From assembly GCA_031265875.1 (NCBI GenBank), contig JAISCA010000049.1:62001-126000 (forward strand): a stretch of DNA of 64,000 nucleotides. Reading direction: 5' to 3'. A model generated the notes under the pieces. That model was not told where the DNA came from, ran no database searches, and saw only the letters and a list, made by a program, of their open reading frames with translations. The DNA is from Propionibacteriaceae bacterium. GTDB taxonomy: Bacteria > Actinomycetota > Actinomycetes > Propionibacteriales > Propionibacteriaceae. Each line of letters begins with the position of its first letter. Within the stretch, counting starts at the first letter, position 1. The position numbers and the translations under genes were made by a program. Below, piece by piece: positions 44,497 through 52,408 of this stretch.

Positions 44497-45603
44497 ATGA
44501 CTGCCAGCGTCCTGGAGTACAAGTGCCCGGCCTGCGGCGGGCAGGTCGCCTTGGACCCCGCCTCGGGCCAGCTCGAGTGCGCCTCCTGCGGCTCCGTCTA
44601 CGCGCCCGACAGCTTCGCCCAGCAGGCCGCTCTGGCGGCCCAGCCGGTGGCTCCGGCTGGGCCTGCTGGGCTGACCGACCAGATCACACCCAGCCAACAA
44701 TGGAGCGACCAAGAGTTGGCTCAGATGCGGGAGTACATCTGTCCCTCCTGCGGCGGCCAGATCCTGGCCGACCTGAACACGGCCGCCACCCACTGCCCCT
44801 ACTGCGACAGCCCCACCGTGCTGTCCCCGCAAATCGAAGGCCTGCTGCGGCCGGACTGGGTGGCCCCGTTCCGGATCTCGAAGGAACAGGCCACGGCCGC
44901 CTTGACCGAACACGTCAAACGTAAACGACTGGCCCCGAAGCTATTCCACGACCAGGCCCGGATCGAGTCGGTGCGCGGCGTCTACGTGCCCTTCTGGCTC
45001 TACGACTGCCAGGTCCAAGCCGAACTCCACTTCGACGCCACCAAGGTGAAGCGCTGGAGCGACTCGCATTACGACTACACCAAGACCGACTACTACCGCC
45101 TGCGACGGGCCGGCCAGATCGCCTACGCCCGGGTCCCGGTCGACGGCGCCTCCAATATGAACGACACCTACATGGAGGCGATCGAACCCTTCGATTACAG
45201 CCAAGTGGTCGATTTCGAGCCGACCTACCTGCTGGGCTACCTGGCTCAGAAGTACGACGTCGACGTTCCCCAGACCCATCCCCGCGCCATCGCCCGGGTC
45301 ACCAACTCGACCGTGGCGGCCTTCCAGAACACCGCCCAGGGTTACACCACCTGCACGCTGGCGGACCGCCAGATGGCTTTCCCGTACCAAGGCGTCCACT
45401 ACGCCTTAATGCCGGTTTGGATGCTGAACACGGTCTACCGCGACAAGACCTACACCTTCGCCATGAACGGCCAAACTGGTCGCTTCATCGGCGTCCTGCC
45501 GGTCTCCTGGGGGCGCTTCTGGGGCTGGCTGAGCGGTCTCTTCGTCGGCTTGGGGCTGCTCTTCTGTGGCCTCGCCCTCGGCTTCCAGGCGGTGGGCGGC
45601 TGA
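44497..45603 (+). CDS. TFIIB-type zinc-ribbon membrane protein (YdjG-like)
   Basis: 368 residues. Two N-terminal zinc ribbons (YKCPACGGQ...CASCG at 8-33; YICPSCGGQ...CPYCDSP at 84-110) precede a domain that begins RPDWVAPFRISKEQATAALTEHVKRKRLAP. A single C-terminal hydrophobic segment FWGWLSGLFVGLGLLFCGLALGF anchors it. This is the arrangement of B. subtilis YdjG. It follows the SPFH gene by 20 bp and shares one base (TGATG) with the TPM gene. Probably part of one membrane-associated complex; the role is inferred. Confidence 0.75.
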   Translation: MTASVLEYKCPACGGQVALDPASGQLECASCGSVYAPDSFAQQAALAAQPVAPAGPAGLTDQITPSQQWSDQELAQMREYICPSCGGQILADLNTAATHCPYCDSPTVLSPQIEGLLRPDWVAPFRISKEQATAALTEHVKRKRLAPKLFHDQARIESVRGVYVPFWLYDCQVQAELHFDATKVKRWSDSHYDYTKTDYYRLRRAGQIAYARVPVDGASNMNDTYMEAIEPFDYSQVVDFEPTYLLGYLAQKYDVDVPQTHPRAIARVTNSTVAAFQNTAQGYTTCTLADRQMAFPYQGVHYALMPVWMLNTVYRDKTYTFAMNGQTGRFIGVLPVSWGRFWGWLSGLFVGLGLLFCGLALGFQAVGG

Positions 45604-46511
45604 TGAGACTCCGTACCTTCGACCAGACTGTGGCGCTCGCCGAAGCCCCGGCCCCGGCCTCGGCCCGGCCGGCCACCCGGTCGCGCTGGCGTTGGCTGAT
45701 CGGTCTCGGCCTGGCCCTGGTCGCCTCGGCCAGCTGGCTGCTGCCCGTCCCGGCTTGGGCGGACGGCCCGGCTCTGGTGGACGAAGCCGGCCTGCTCAGC
45801 TCGACCGAGTTAGCCGAGTTGAGCCAGCGGGTCGAAGAGCTGCGCCAGACCTGGGACTTCGACATCGTCCTCCACACCGTGACCAGCCTCGACGGCGTGG
45901 AGGTGGCCGAGGCCAACGACCTCTTCTACTCCAGCCAAGGCTTCGGCCCCAACGGCATCTCCTTGCTGGTGGCCAGCCAGGACCGTTGGTGGGACATCGG
46001 CGTGCACGGCTCCGGCCATCAGATCTTCGGCTCCTGGGCCCGGGAGTGGATCGGCCAACGCATCGTGCCATCGCTGAGCGCGGGCGACTACGCCGAGGCC
46101 TTCCGCGTCTTCCTGACCGAGGTGGACGACTTCCTGACCCAAGACCAGACCGGCCAGACCGCCGACTCCGGCCAGCGACCGACCGACTCCGGCCGCCAAC
46201 CGAGCGACTCCGGCCGCCCAACGACCGCCAGCGACATCAGGACCACCGTCGGCGTGGCGCTGGTATTGGCCCTGGTCATCGCCTTGATCGTGACCCTGCG
46301 CTGGAAGGCCGCCCTGAACACGGCCCGGCCACGCCATGACGCCAGCGACTACACCGTGCCGGGCAGTTTCCAGCTCGCCATCAGCCAGGACCAATTCCTG
46401 CGCTCGCACACTAGCCAGTCGCGCCGGGCGGAGTCGTCCAACTCCTCCTCCAGGTCCTCCGGCGGCTCCAGCTTCCACTCCAGTTCCAGCCACACCTCGG
46501 GCCGTTTCTAA
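45603..46511 (+). CDS. TPM-domain membrane protein (YdjH-like)
   Basis: 302 residues. TM or signal segment at about 30-50 (WLIGLGLALVASASWLLPVPAWA), an extracytoplasmic TPM domain (LVDEAGLLSSTELAELSQRVEELRQTWDFDIVLHTV ... VASQDRWWDIGVHGSGHQIF), a hydrophilic linker with three repeats of DSGRQP-type sequence (about 185-203), a second TM (TTVGVALVLALVIALIVTL) and a Ser-rich tail rich in HSSSSH. Start codon overlaps the previous stop. Third gene of the YdjI-YdjG-YdjH-like cassette. Confidence 0.78.
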   Translation: MRLRTFDQTVALAEAPAPASARPATRSRWRWLIGLGLALVASASWLLPVPAWADGPALVDEAGLLSSTELAELSQRVEELRQTWDFDIVLHTVTSLDGVEVAEANDLFYSSQGFGPNGISLLVASQDRWWDIGVHGSGHQIFGSWAREWIGQRIVPSLSAGDYAEAFRVFLTEVDDFLTQDQTGQTADSGQRPTDSGRQPSDSGRPTTASDIRTTVGVALVLALVIALIVTLRWKAALNTARPRHDASDYTVPGSFQLAISQDQFLRSHTSQSRRAESSNSSSRSSGGSSFHSSSSHTSGRF

Positions 46512-46530
46512 ACTGCGCTCACAATAGGTA

Positions 46531-46564
46531 CGTCGCTCGCGTTAACCCCCGCCGCCGAGCGACG
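46531..46564 (+). terminator. Inverted repeat after the TPM gene
   Basis: CGTCGCTCG (46531-46539) and CGAGCGACG (46556-46564) pair perfectly with a 16-base loop, 20 bp after the stop. No U-tract follows, so it is only a candidate terminator. Confidence 0.4.
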
Positions 46565-46576
46565 ACTTACGACGTT

Positions 46577-46602
46577 CCGACAGGCCGAAGAGCCAGTCGC
46601 AA
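46577..46602. repeat. 26-bp dispersed repeat, copy 1
   Basis: CCGACAGGCCGAAGAGCCAG followed by TCGCAA. It matches 47861-47886 at 24 of 26 positions and 52273-52298 less well. Copies 1 and 2 flank the RhuM gene. Confidence 0.65.
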
Positions 46603-46676
46603 GCGCTCGCTCGTGCCCCTCCACCATCAGATGGCGGTGGCGACGGATGGCGGTGAGCTCTCAATACGGGAGCACT

Positions 46677-46706
46677 TTTACACGCCACCCATTTACACGC
46701 CACCCA
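46677..46706. repeat. Perfect 15-bp tandem duplication
   Basis: TTTACACGCCACCCA occurs twice head to tail (46677-46691, 46692-46706), about 105 bp upstream of the RhuM ATG. It may be a regulator-binding site or slipped-strand duplication. Confidence 0.6.
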
Positions 46707-46810
46707 AACCCCAGCCCAGACGATAACTCCAGGCTAGCGTCCATCGGCCGGCCGACCCACGGCTGGCTCCTAGCGTCTGTTTGGATAGTCACGATGGAAA
46801 AGGAGCTGTG

Positions 46811-47827
46811 ATGACCTCTGGGGAGATGATCGTCTACCGCGCCCCTGACGGTGGCAGCGCGGTGCAGCTTCATGCCTCGAATGGCACGGTCTGGTTGACG
46901 TACTACCAGATGGCCGATCTGTATGACACGACGAGCGAGAACATCATCCAGATCGTCAAGCGTGTGTTGGCTGACGGTGAAGTGGACGAGTCAACTGCTA
47001 ACTCTGAGTTAGTAGTTCGCCGGGAGGGCGTCCGCCAGGTTCGGAGGGAGATAAAAATCTTCAACCTGGACATGATCCTCGCGGTCGGTTACCGGGTGAC
47101 GACGCCGAGAGCGGTGATGTTCCGCCAGTGGGCGACGACCGTGCTCAAGGAGTACTTGGTCAAGGGCTTCGCACTTGACGACGAACGGCTGAAGAACCCC
47201 GATGGCAGCGACGACTACTTCGAGGAAGTCGTCCGCCGAATCCGGGCTATCCGCGCGTCGGAGAAGCGTTTCTACCAGAAGGCGCGCGACCTGTTCGCCC
47301 AGACGAGCGCCGACTACAGGGCCTCGTCCGACCTCGCCCAGACCTTCTTCGCCACGATCCAGAACAAGTTGCTCTTCGCGGTCACGGGTCACACAGCAGC
47401 CGAGCTGATCTCCGCTCGGATCGACGCGTCGTCGCCGTCGTTCGGGTTGACGAACTGGCCCACTGAGCATCCGCGCAAGCTGGATGCGACGGTGGCGAAA
47501 AACTATCTGACCGAAGGCGAGTTGGCCTCGCTGGACCGCTTGGTCGAACAGTTCCTGGCGTTCGCCGAAGGCCAAGCCGAGCGTCGCTTAGCGACAACGA
47601 TGGAGCAGTGGGTGGCGGTGACGGATCGACTTCTGGCCGCCAACAGCTACCCACTCTTGGACGGGCCTGGAGCCGTCTCCCACGAAGCCATCGAGGCGCT
47701 AGTCGATCAGAGGTGGGCGCCGTTCGCTGAGCGGCGCCGTATCCGCGACAAGCGAGACGCTCTAGAGCTTGAGGCGGACGATCTGACCCGCCTATGGGAA
47801 CTGGAGAGAGACGTCGGGCATGCGTGA
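46811..47827 (+). CDS. RhuM-family protein
   Basis: 338 residues. It matches the RhuM family (first seen in a Salmonella pathogenicity island and common in mobile and defence islands): MIVYRAPDGGSAVQLHASNGTVWLTYYQMADLYDTTSENIIQIVKRVLADGEV, then EIKIFNLDMILAVGYRVTTPRAVMFRQWATTVLKEYLVKGFALDDERL, and a helical C-terminal half. The ATG at 46811 has AAGGAG eight bases upstream. Biochemical function is unknown. Codon use is less GC-biased than in the core genes and repeats flank the gene, so horizontal acquisition is likely. Confidence 0.85.
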   Translation: MTSGEMIVYRAPDGGSAVQLHASNGTVWLTYYQMADLYDTTSENIIQIVKRVLADGEVDESTANSELVVRREGVRQVRREIKIFNLDMILAVGYRVTTPRAVMFRQWATTVLKEYLVKGFALDDERLKNPDGSDDYFEEVVRRIRAIRASEKRFYQKARDLFAQTSADYRASSDLAQTFFATIQNKLLFAVTGHTAAELISARIDASSPSFGLTNWPTEHPRKLDATVAKNYLTEGELASLDRLVEQFLAFAEGQAERRLATTMEQWVAVTDRLLAANSYPLLDGPGAVSHEAIEALVDQRWAPFAERRRIRDKRDALELEADDLTRLWELERDVGHA

Positions 47828-47839
47828 CGGCCCATTGGA

Positions 47840-47859
47840 AGGTGACCGATGACGGATGA
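47840..47859. repeat. 20-bp direct repeat, left copy
   Basis: AGGTGACCGATGACGGATGA, identical to 50457-50476, where it is the ribosome site and first codons of corA. Partial similarity continues about ten bases upstream. Confidence 0.7.
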
Positions 47860-47986
47860 TCCGACACGCCGAAGAGCTAGTCGCAACCGTCCAATCGCGT
47901 GGCCCCCCACCGACCGGTCGGATATGACGGATCGCCACCTGGCCGGTGGCGTGGACTCGTCGCAGGTGGAAGCGAAACCAGACTAG
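47849..47986 (+). CDS. Possible 45-residue ORF starting in the corA-like repeat
   Basis: The left 20-bp repeat carries a ribosome site and ATG that open a 45-codon frame, MTDDPTRRRASRNRPIAWPP onward, ending at a TAG. Nothing in it is recognisable and it crosses the 26-bp repeat. It may be only a remnant of a corA start, not a gene. Confidence 0.2.
   Translation: MTDDPTRRRASRNRPIAWPPTDRSDMTDRHLAGGVDSSQVEAKPD
47861..47886. repeat. 26-bp dispersed repeat, copy 2
   Basis: CCGACACGCCGAAGAGCTAG followed by TCGCAA. Differs from copy 1 at two positions. Confidence 0.65.
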
Positions 47987-48023
47987 GCTCGCCTCAGTTG
48001 CACATTCAGGCGGTTGATTTGCG

Positions 48024-50342
48024 ATGGTGGCACGACGTGGTGGATCACCTAGGCTCCCCACTTGGGTGCAGGCGGCGCTGGCCGGGCTCCTCGGGACACT
48101 GGGCGGCGTCATGTTCGCGCTCAGGCGGGGGCGATCTGGCCCAGTGGAGCCGGTTCCTCCGCATCGGCTGGCCTTTACGGAAGAGGCCGATCCTTCTGGC
48201 AGTCCCGACGACGAGGCTCTGCCCCATCCGCCCGAGTGGAGACCTGACATAGCGCCGCCCCAGGGTAAATCTGACTTGACACCTCTTCCGCCAGCGTCCG
48301 ATGTTCCCGAACCTACGGCGGTCAAGGTTCAAAGACCCGAGTTCTCGATTTTCGGCGACCGGCCGCCAGCGGAAGGGCGTTCGCCCCTGGAGGGGCGCCG
48401 GAAGGTCCTGTTGGTCAGCGTCGTGATCTTCGCGGCGGCCGTCATCGTATTGCTCGTCCTGCCCGCCTCCGCCTGGCCATTCGCCTGGTCGGGCAGGGGT
48501 CCCCGGGGCGACTTGAGCGACCGGGTGATCTGCATCACCTTCGTGCTGGCCGTGATAGTCACAGCCATCGCGGTTGAGATCATCCGGCTCAGGACGGTCA
48601 GAGACGCCATTCTCGGCGTCGGTCAGGAACGTCCCAAGAGCTACCAGAAGATCTTGGGCGCGGGCGTAGTGATACTGACCACTCTCATCGCCGTCTTCGG
48701 CGTGCTGCGCACGGTCGAGACCAACGCCGCCACCGCCGCCAGTCAGATGCGGGCCGACGAAGAAGTGCAACTGAACGAACGCTACGAAGCCGCCGCGTCC
48801 ATGCTGGGCAGCGACTCGGCGGCCGTGCGGGCGGCGGCCATGACCGCGCTGGCCGCCTTGGCCGATGACTGGACCTTGCATGTGACGGACTGGCCGGCCG
48901 CTGAACAGCGCCGGGGCAAGGTCCGTCGTGACGCTGTCATCTCGACCATGACCGCCTATCTGAAGCAATCTATGCCAACCCAACCAGACGACCCTGAGAC
49001 CTCGAGAGAGTCGGCCTGGTTCGAGGAACGGGCCGTCCGGGTGACCTTCTATCAAATCCTGAGGGACCACCTACCATCCGTGGTCGAGGTGCGAGACCGC
49101 GCCGACTCCGCCCAGATCGCCCCTCACACCACCGACGACCCCGTCTGCGACAGCGCCGGCGAGTGGGACGACGTTGTCATCGACGCTGGCGATTGCGTGG
49201 TTAAGACCCGCTTGAAGCCCCCCGCCAGCGGCTTCAATTGGGCCGACCACAATTTCGACTTCGCCAACTCCGAGCTACCCGACCTGGACCTGAGCCGTTC
49301 CGCCTTCGCCTGCTGGAATGGCGATCAAGTCGGTTCGTGCGGCAGCGAGGTCGATTTCAGCTACGCCTTGATCGACGGTGAGACGTGCGACCTGAGCCAC
49401 ACCGTATTCGCCAATGACATGTCGTTCTCTGGGGCCACCTTCACCACTAACGGCGGTGACGTGTCATTCACTAAGACCCAATTCAACACCAACGGCGGTA
49501 ATGTGTCATTCGGTGGCGTCACATTTAACACCAGAGGCGGTTATGTGGCATTTTATAATACTGAATTTAACACTAAAGGGAGCGACGTACCCTATGCTGG
49601 ATGGTATAGTGATCGCAGCAATGTCGTATTCAACTCCATAAAATTCGCTACGCGCGGCGGTTACGTGTCTTTTCACGGAGCAAAATTCACCACCGGTGGT
49701 GGCTATGTGACATTTGGTTTTAACGCATTTAATACAGGCGGCGGGAGCCACTACAGCTGGTCCGCAGACACTCCGTTCGCTGAATTCAACACTGGCGGCG
49801 GTTCTGTGTCATTCGACCGCGCTGTATTCAACGCCGAAGGCGGTGGCGTGTGGTTTAGCGGTTCGCGCTTTACGACTGCAAATCCGAACGTTATGGGTGC
49901 ATACGGAGGCGTTAGCTTCGATCAAGCTCGTTTTGTCAATTCAAATACGTACTTTTCGTTCGCAATTGATGAAAACCTGAACCAATCTAGATCTGCTTAT
50001 TGTAAAGATAGATGTCCGTTTATATCTGGAGCGAGCTTTGATCATATGCCAAGCCTAAGTGGCGCGATTTTCGGGGTAGGGGAATGCGGTCAGCAGACCG
50101 CCTGTATGACCGACTTCAGCGGGGTGACCTTCGGTAACAGCCCAACCAGCGTAGATGGATTACTGGCCGCCGCCACCGCTCACAGTGATAGCTATTTGTA
50201 CAGCAGCGACTACGACCAAACGATGTTGGCCGGCGGGCGCGACATCATCGTCGGCTGGGACGACCAAGGGCAGATCTGCCGCCTGGTCAATGATTCGACC
50301 ACTGACCAACCGGTGGCCGAGCTGCCTGAGGTCTGCTCATGA
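48024..50342 (+). CDS. Membrane-anchored protein with 14-residue solenoid repeats (pentapeptide-repeat relative)
   Basis: 772 residues. One hydrophobic segment near the N-terminus (about 14-34) and three more at about 130-150, 165-185 and 212-230 place it in the membrane. A helical segment QLNERYEAAASMLGSDSAAVRAAAMTALAALADDW is typical of the part preceding pentapeptide repeats in actinobacterial proteins. From about 395 the chain becomes a repeat-rich solenoid: FANSELPDLDLSRSAF, then at 473-615 nine units of F-(N/T)-T-x-G-G-x-V-x-F-x4. The repeat DNA is clearly AT-richer than the rest of the window. The start ATG at 48024 has no good ribosome site. Role unknown; a surface or effector scaffold is possible. 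Confidence 0.7.
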   Translation: MVARRGGSPRLPTWVQAALAGLLGTLGGVMFALRRGRSGPVEPVPPHRLAFTEEADPSGSPDDEALPHPPEWRPDIAPPQGKSDLTPLPPASDVPEPTAVKVQRPEFSIFGDRPPAEGRSPLEGRRKVLLVSVVIFAAAVIVLLVLPASAWPFAWSGRGPRGDLSDRVICITFVLAVIVTAIAVEIIRLRTVRDAILGVGQERPKSYQKILGAGVVILTTLIAVFGVLRTVETNAATAASQMRADEEVQLNERYEAAASMLGSDSAAVRAAAMTALAALADDWTLHVTDWPAAEQRRGKVRRDAVISTMTAYLKQSMPTQPDDPETSRESAWFEERAVRVTFYQILRDHLPSVVEVRDRADSAQIAPHTTDDPVCDSAGEWDDVVIDAGDCVVKTRLKPPASGFNWADHNFDFANSELPDLDLSRSAFACWNGDQVGSCGSEVDFSYALIDGETCDLSHTVFANDMSFSGATFTTNGGDVSFTKTQFNTNGGNVSFGGVTFNTRGGYVAFYNTEFNTKGSDVPYAGWYSDRSNVVFNSIKFATRGGYVSFHGAKFTTGGGYVTFGFNAFNTGGGSHYSWSADTPFAEFNTGGGSVSFDRAVFNAEGGGVWFSGSRFTTANPNVMGAYGGVSFDQARFVNSNTYFSFAIDENLNQSRSAYCKDRCPFISGASFDHMPSLSGAIFGVGECGQQTACMTDFSGVTFGNSPTSVDGLLAAATAHSDSYLYSSDYDQTMLAGGRDIIVGWDDQGQICRLVNDSTTDQPVAELPEVCS
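49440..49868 (+). repeat. 42-bp coding repeats (14-residue units)
   Basis: Units begin with a Phe codon at 49440, 49482, 49524, 49566, 49644, 49686 and onward. Most are 42 bp; two carry insertions (the units at 49566 and 49728). The consensus is F-N-T-x-G-G-x-V-x-F-x-x-x-x. Confidence 0.75.
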
Positions 50343-50414
50343 ACAGTCAATCCCACCGGCTCAGGAGAGCCCTCCCCGACGCAGACTTTCTCGATCCGCC
50401 CTGGGCCCCCTGAC

Positions 50415-50420
50415 TATGCT
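50415..50420 (+). promoter_or_regulatory. Possible corA -10 (TATGCT)
   Basis: TATGCT lies 46 bp before the corA ATG, giving a short leader that contains GGAGGT. No -35 box is clear. It suggests corA has its own promoter independent of the island upstream. Confidence 0.35.
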
Positions 50421-50456
50421 GTCTAAGGCCCCGCCCGACGGCGGCGGACCACTCGG

Positions 50457-50476
50457 AGGTGACCGATGACGGATGA
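50457..50476. repeat. 20-bp direct repeat, right copy
   Basis: Same 20 bases as 47840-47859; here they are the ribosome site and first four codons of corA. The pair encloses the solenoid-repeat gene. Confidence 0.7.
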
Positions 50477-51452
50477 GCTGGTCATGCTGGCCGCGTTGTA
50501 CCAAGACGGCGCCCAGGTGGCCAGTCCGACCACCCTGAGCCAAGTCGTCCAGGCCCGCCGGGACTGGCCCCAGGCTTTGACCTGGCTCAGTTTGGACCGG
50601 CCCAACCCAGCCCAGATCGAGCAGGTGGCCGAGCAATTCCACTTCCACCCCCTGGTGCGTGAGGACATCATCGAGGCCCACCAGCGGCCCAAGGTCGAGC
50701 GTTACGCCGACTGTCTCTTCGTGGTCTTGCACACCGCCGCCTACGTCGAACCGGATGAAGCCGTCGAACTGGCCGAGATCCACCTGATCGGCCGACCCGG
50801 CCTGATCGTCAGCATCCGCCAAGGCGACAGCACCGACCTCGACCTGGTCCGGCGGCGACTGGAGTCCGAGCCGGCTCTCTTGGGTCTGGGGCTGGGCGCC
50901 ATCCTCTACGCCATCGTGGACGCCCAGGTCGACCGCTACCTGCCGGTGTCGGACTCGCTGCGCTGCGCCATCGACGCCTTGGAGGACATCGTCTTCGCCG
51001 GTCATCAGGCCGACCCCCGCCGGGTCTACGCCATCTCCAGCCAACAAGCCGCCTTCTCCCGGCTGCTGCGTTCGACCGAGGAAGTCATCAACGATCTCAA
51101 CACCGACTTCGGCCAGAACTGGTCGTCCACCCCGCTGCGCGACTACTGGCGCGACGTGGCCGACCATCTGACCCGGTTGCTGGAGCGCTCCGAGGCGGCC
51201 CAAACCTCCTTGCGCGACATCCTGTCGGTCAACGCCAGCCTGGCCTCCAACCAGCAGAACGACCAGATGAAGAAGGTCTCGGCCTGGGCCGCCATCTTGT
51301 TCACGCCCAGTCTGATCACAGGCATCTACGGCATGAACTTCTCCCACATGCCCGAGCTGCACTGGGCCCTCGGCTACCCGGCCGCCCTGCTGCTGATGGT
51401 GGGCTCCGCCATCGTCTTGTACATCGTCTTCAAACGCAAGGGTTGGGTCTGA
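50466..51452 (+). CDS. corA: CorA-family magnesium/divalent cation channel
   Basis: 328 residues. A long cytoplasmic N-terminal domain is followed by two C-terminal transmembrane helices with the signature YGMNFSHMPEL between them, the GMN motif of the ion entrance. The gating helix region SDSLRCAIDALEDIVFAG and the conserved FLTDILSVN-like RDILSVNASLASNQQNDQMKKVSAWAAI are present. It ends in a basic KRKGWV tail. The ribosome site GGAGGT is seven bases before the ATG. Confidence 0.93.
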   Translation: MTDELVMLAALYQDGAQVASPTTLSQVVQARRDWPQALTWLSLDRPNPAQIEQVAEQFHFHPLVREDIIEAHQRPKVERYADCLFVVLHTAAYVEPDEAVELAEIHLIGRPGLIVSIRQGDSTDLDLVRRRLESEPALLGLGLGAILYAIVDAQVDRYLPVSDSLRCAIDALEDIVFAGHQADPRRVYAISSQQAAFSRLLRSTEEVINDLNTDFGQNWSSTPLRDYWRDVADHLTRLLERSEAAQTSLRDILSVNASLASNQQNDQMKKVSAWAAILFTPSLITGIYGMNFSHMPELHWALGYPAALLLMVGSAIVLYIVFKRKGWV

Positions 51453-51552
51453 GCCAGCCGGTCCAGGCGGCGCCTGAACCGACCGCCCGACCGACCAGAG
51501 GACGTGACGCCTGCCCCGGCTGCGGCCGACGTCCCGGCTCAGACACGACGGC

Positions 51553-52125
51553 TCAACCGGGGAAGGGGATGTGGCCCAGGCTGAGCAGGGGGACGCCGTT
51601 GAACTCGGTCCGCTCGACTCCCTCGGTCAGGACGCAGGCGATCAGCCCGATCTCGAAGCCGACCCGGCGGGCCAGGTCGAAGAAGGCGCCCATGGTGCCG
51701 CCGGTCGAGACCACGTCGTCCACCACGCAGACCCTCTGACCACGCAGCATCTCGTAGCGATCCTTGCCCAGATAGAACTTCTGGGGGGCCGAGGTCGTGA
51801 TGGAGACGACGTTGAGTTCGATCGGATAGGTCATGTAGACCTTCAACGACTTACGGGCCACGATGTACTGCTGTCCGCCCATCCGCTCGGCCAGGGACTG
51901 GGTCAAGGCGATGGCCTTGGCCTCGGCCGTCAACATGATGTCGAAGTCGACCCCGCTGGCCTCGATCCGCTGGACCAGCAGATCGGCCGCGGTGGCGTTC
52001 CAGGCCGTCCGCCCCATCAGGTCGAAGGCGTAGATGCGCTGACCGTTAGGCATCGTGATGAGCGGTAACTCAGCCGTCTGAGAACCCAGTTGAATCGTCC
52101 AATGATCGGGCCACTCTTGAGCCAT
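51553..52125 (-). CDS. Purine-type phosphoribosyltransferase
   Basis: 190 residues. The PRPP-binding loop VCVVDDVVSTGGTMGAFFDL lies near residue 130, in a fold like adenine phosphoribosyltransferase; FDIMLTAEAKAIALTQSLAERMGG is the corresponding core. It differs from housekeeping Apt in its N-terminal part (WTIQLGSQTAELPLITMPNGQRIYAFDLMG) and has no purine-specific motif I can assign. The ATG at 52125 has GGGAGG upstream; a longer frame to 52410 is not supported. Likely purine or xanthine salvage, or a regulatory relative. Confidence 0.7.
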   Translation of the reverse strand: MAQEWPDHWTIQLGSQTAELPLITMPNGQRIYAFDLMGRTAWNATAADLLVQRIEASGVDFDIMLTAEAKAIALTQSLAERMGGQQYIVARKSLKVYMTYPIELNVVSITTSAPQKFYLGKDRYEMLRGQRVCVVDDVVSTGGTMGAFFDLARRVGFEIGLIACVLTEGVERTEFNGVPLLSLGHIPFPG

Positions 52126-52272
52126 CGTCGCCTCCCTGGGGCTAAAACCGGAGCCAGCGTACCAACTTCGAACCGCCGCTCCACCCCGCCCACCGGTCCG
52201 CTCGCCCAATGGCCTCTGGCCGGAACCGCTCGATCGGCGGACCGCCCGTCGTCGAACGAGAACTTGCGTACG

Positions 52273-52298
52273 CCGACACGCCGAAGCCAGAGCCGTAA
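52273..52298. repeat. 26-bp dispersed repeat, diverged copy 3
   Basis: First 14 bases (CCGACACGCCGAAG) are identical to copy 2; the rest is diverged. Sequence about 20 bp on either side also resembles the flanks of copy 1, so it looks like the same ancestral element. Confidence 0.45.
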
Positions 52299-52372
52299 GT
52301 GCTCCGCCGGTGAGGGGGACAGTCACCGACCGCCTCAGGCGCCCGGGAGCCGACGGCCTGAGCCAACTCCTA

Positions 52373-52387
52373 GTTGGGGGGTTAGCA
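52373..52387. promoter_or_regulatory. Short palindrome upstream of psd
   Basis: CCAACT-CCT-AGTTGG is a perfect 6-bp inverted repeat 22 bp before the psd ATG, next to the presumed promoter region. It may be an operator. Confidence 0.3.
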
Positions 52388-52408
52388 CTGGGGTGACAGA
52401 CTAGGCCC

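Larger units (their letters stand above)
46512..46810. other. 299-bp gene-free region before the RhuM gene
   Basis: It holds the inverted repeat above, one copy of a 26-bp dispersed repeat (46577-46602) and a perfect 15-bp tandem duplication (46677-46706). No gene is seen. Base composition and codon-like structure change here from the flanking core genes. Confidence 0.55.

Noticed and set aside
46677-46706. CRISPR-like array
   Set aside because: Only two adjacent 15-bp units without spacers; no cas genes in the window.
48024-50342. Solenoid protein as part of a toxin or phage-tail system
   Set aside because: No holin, tail, integrase or immunity gene is nearby and no catalytic domain is seen; the neighbours are RhuM and corA only.
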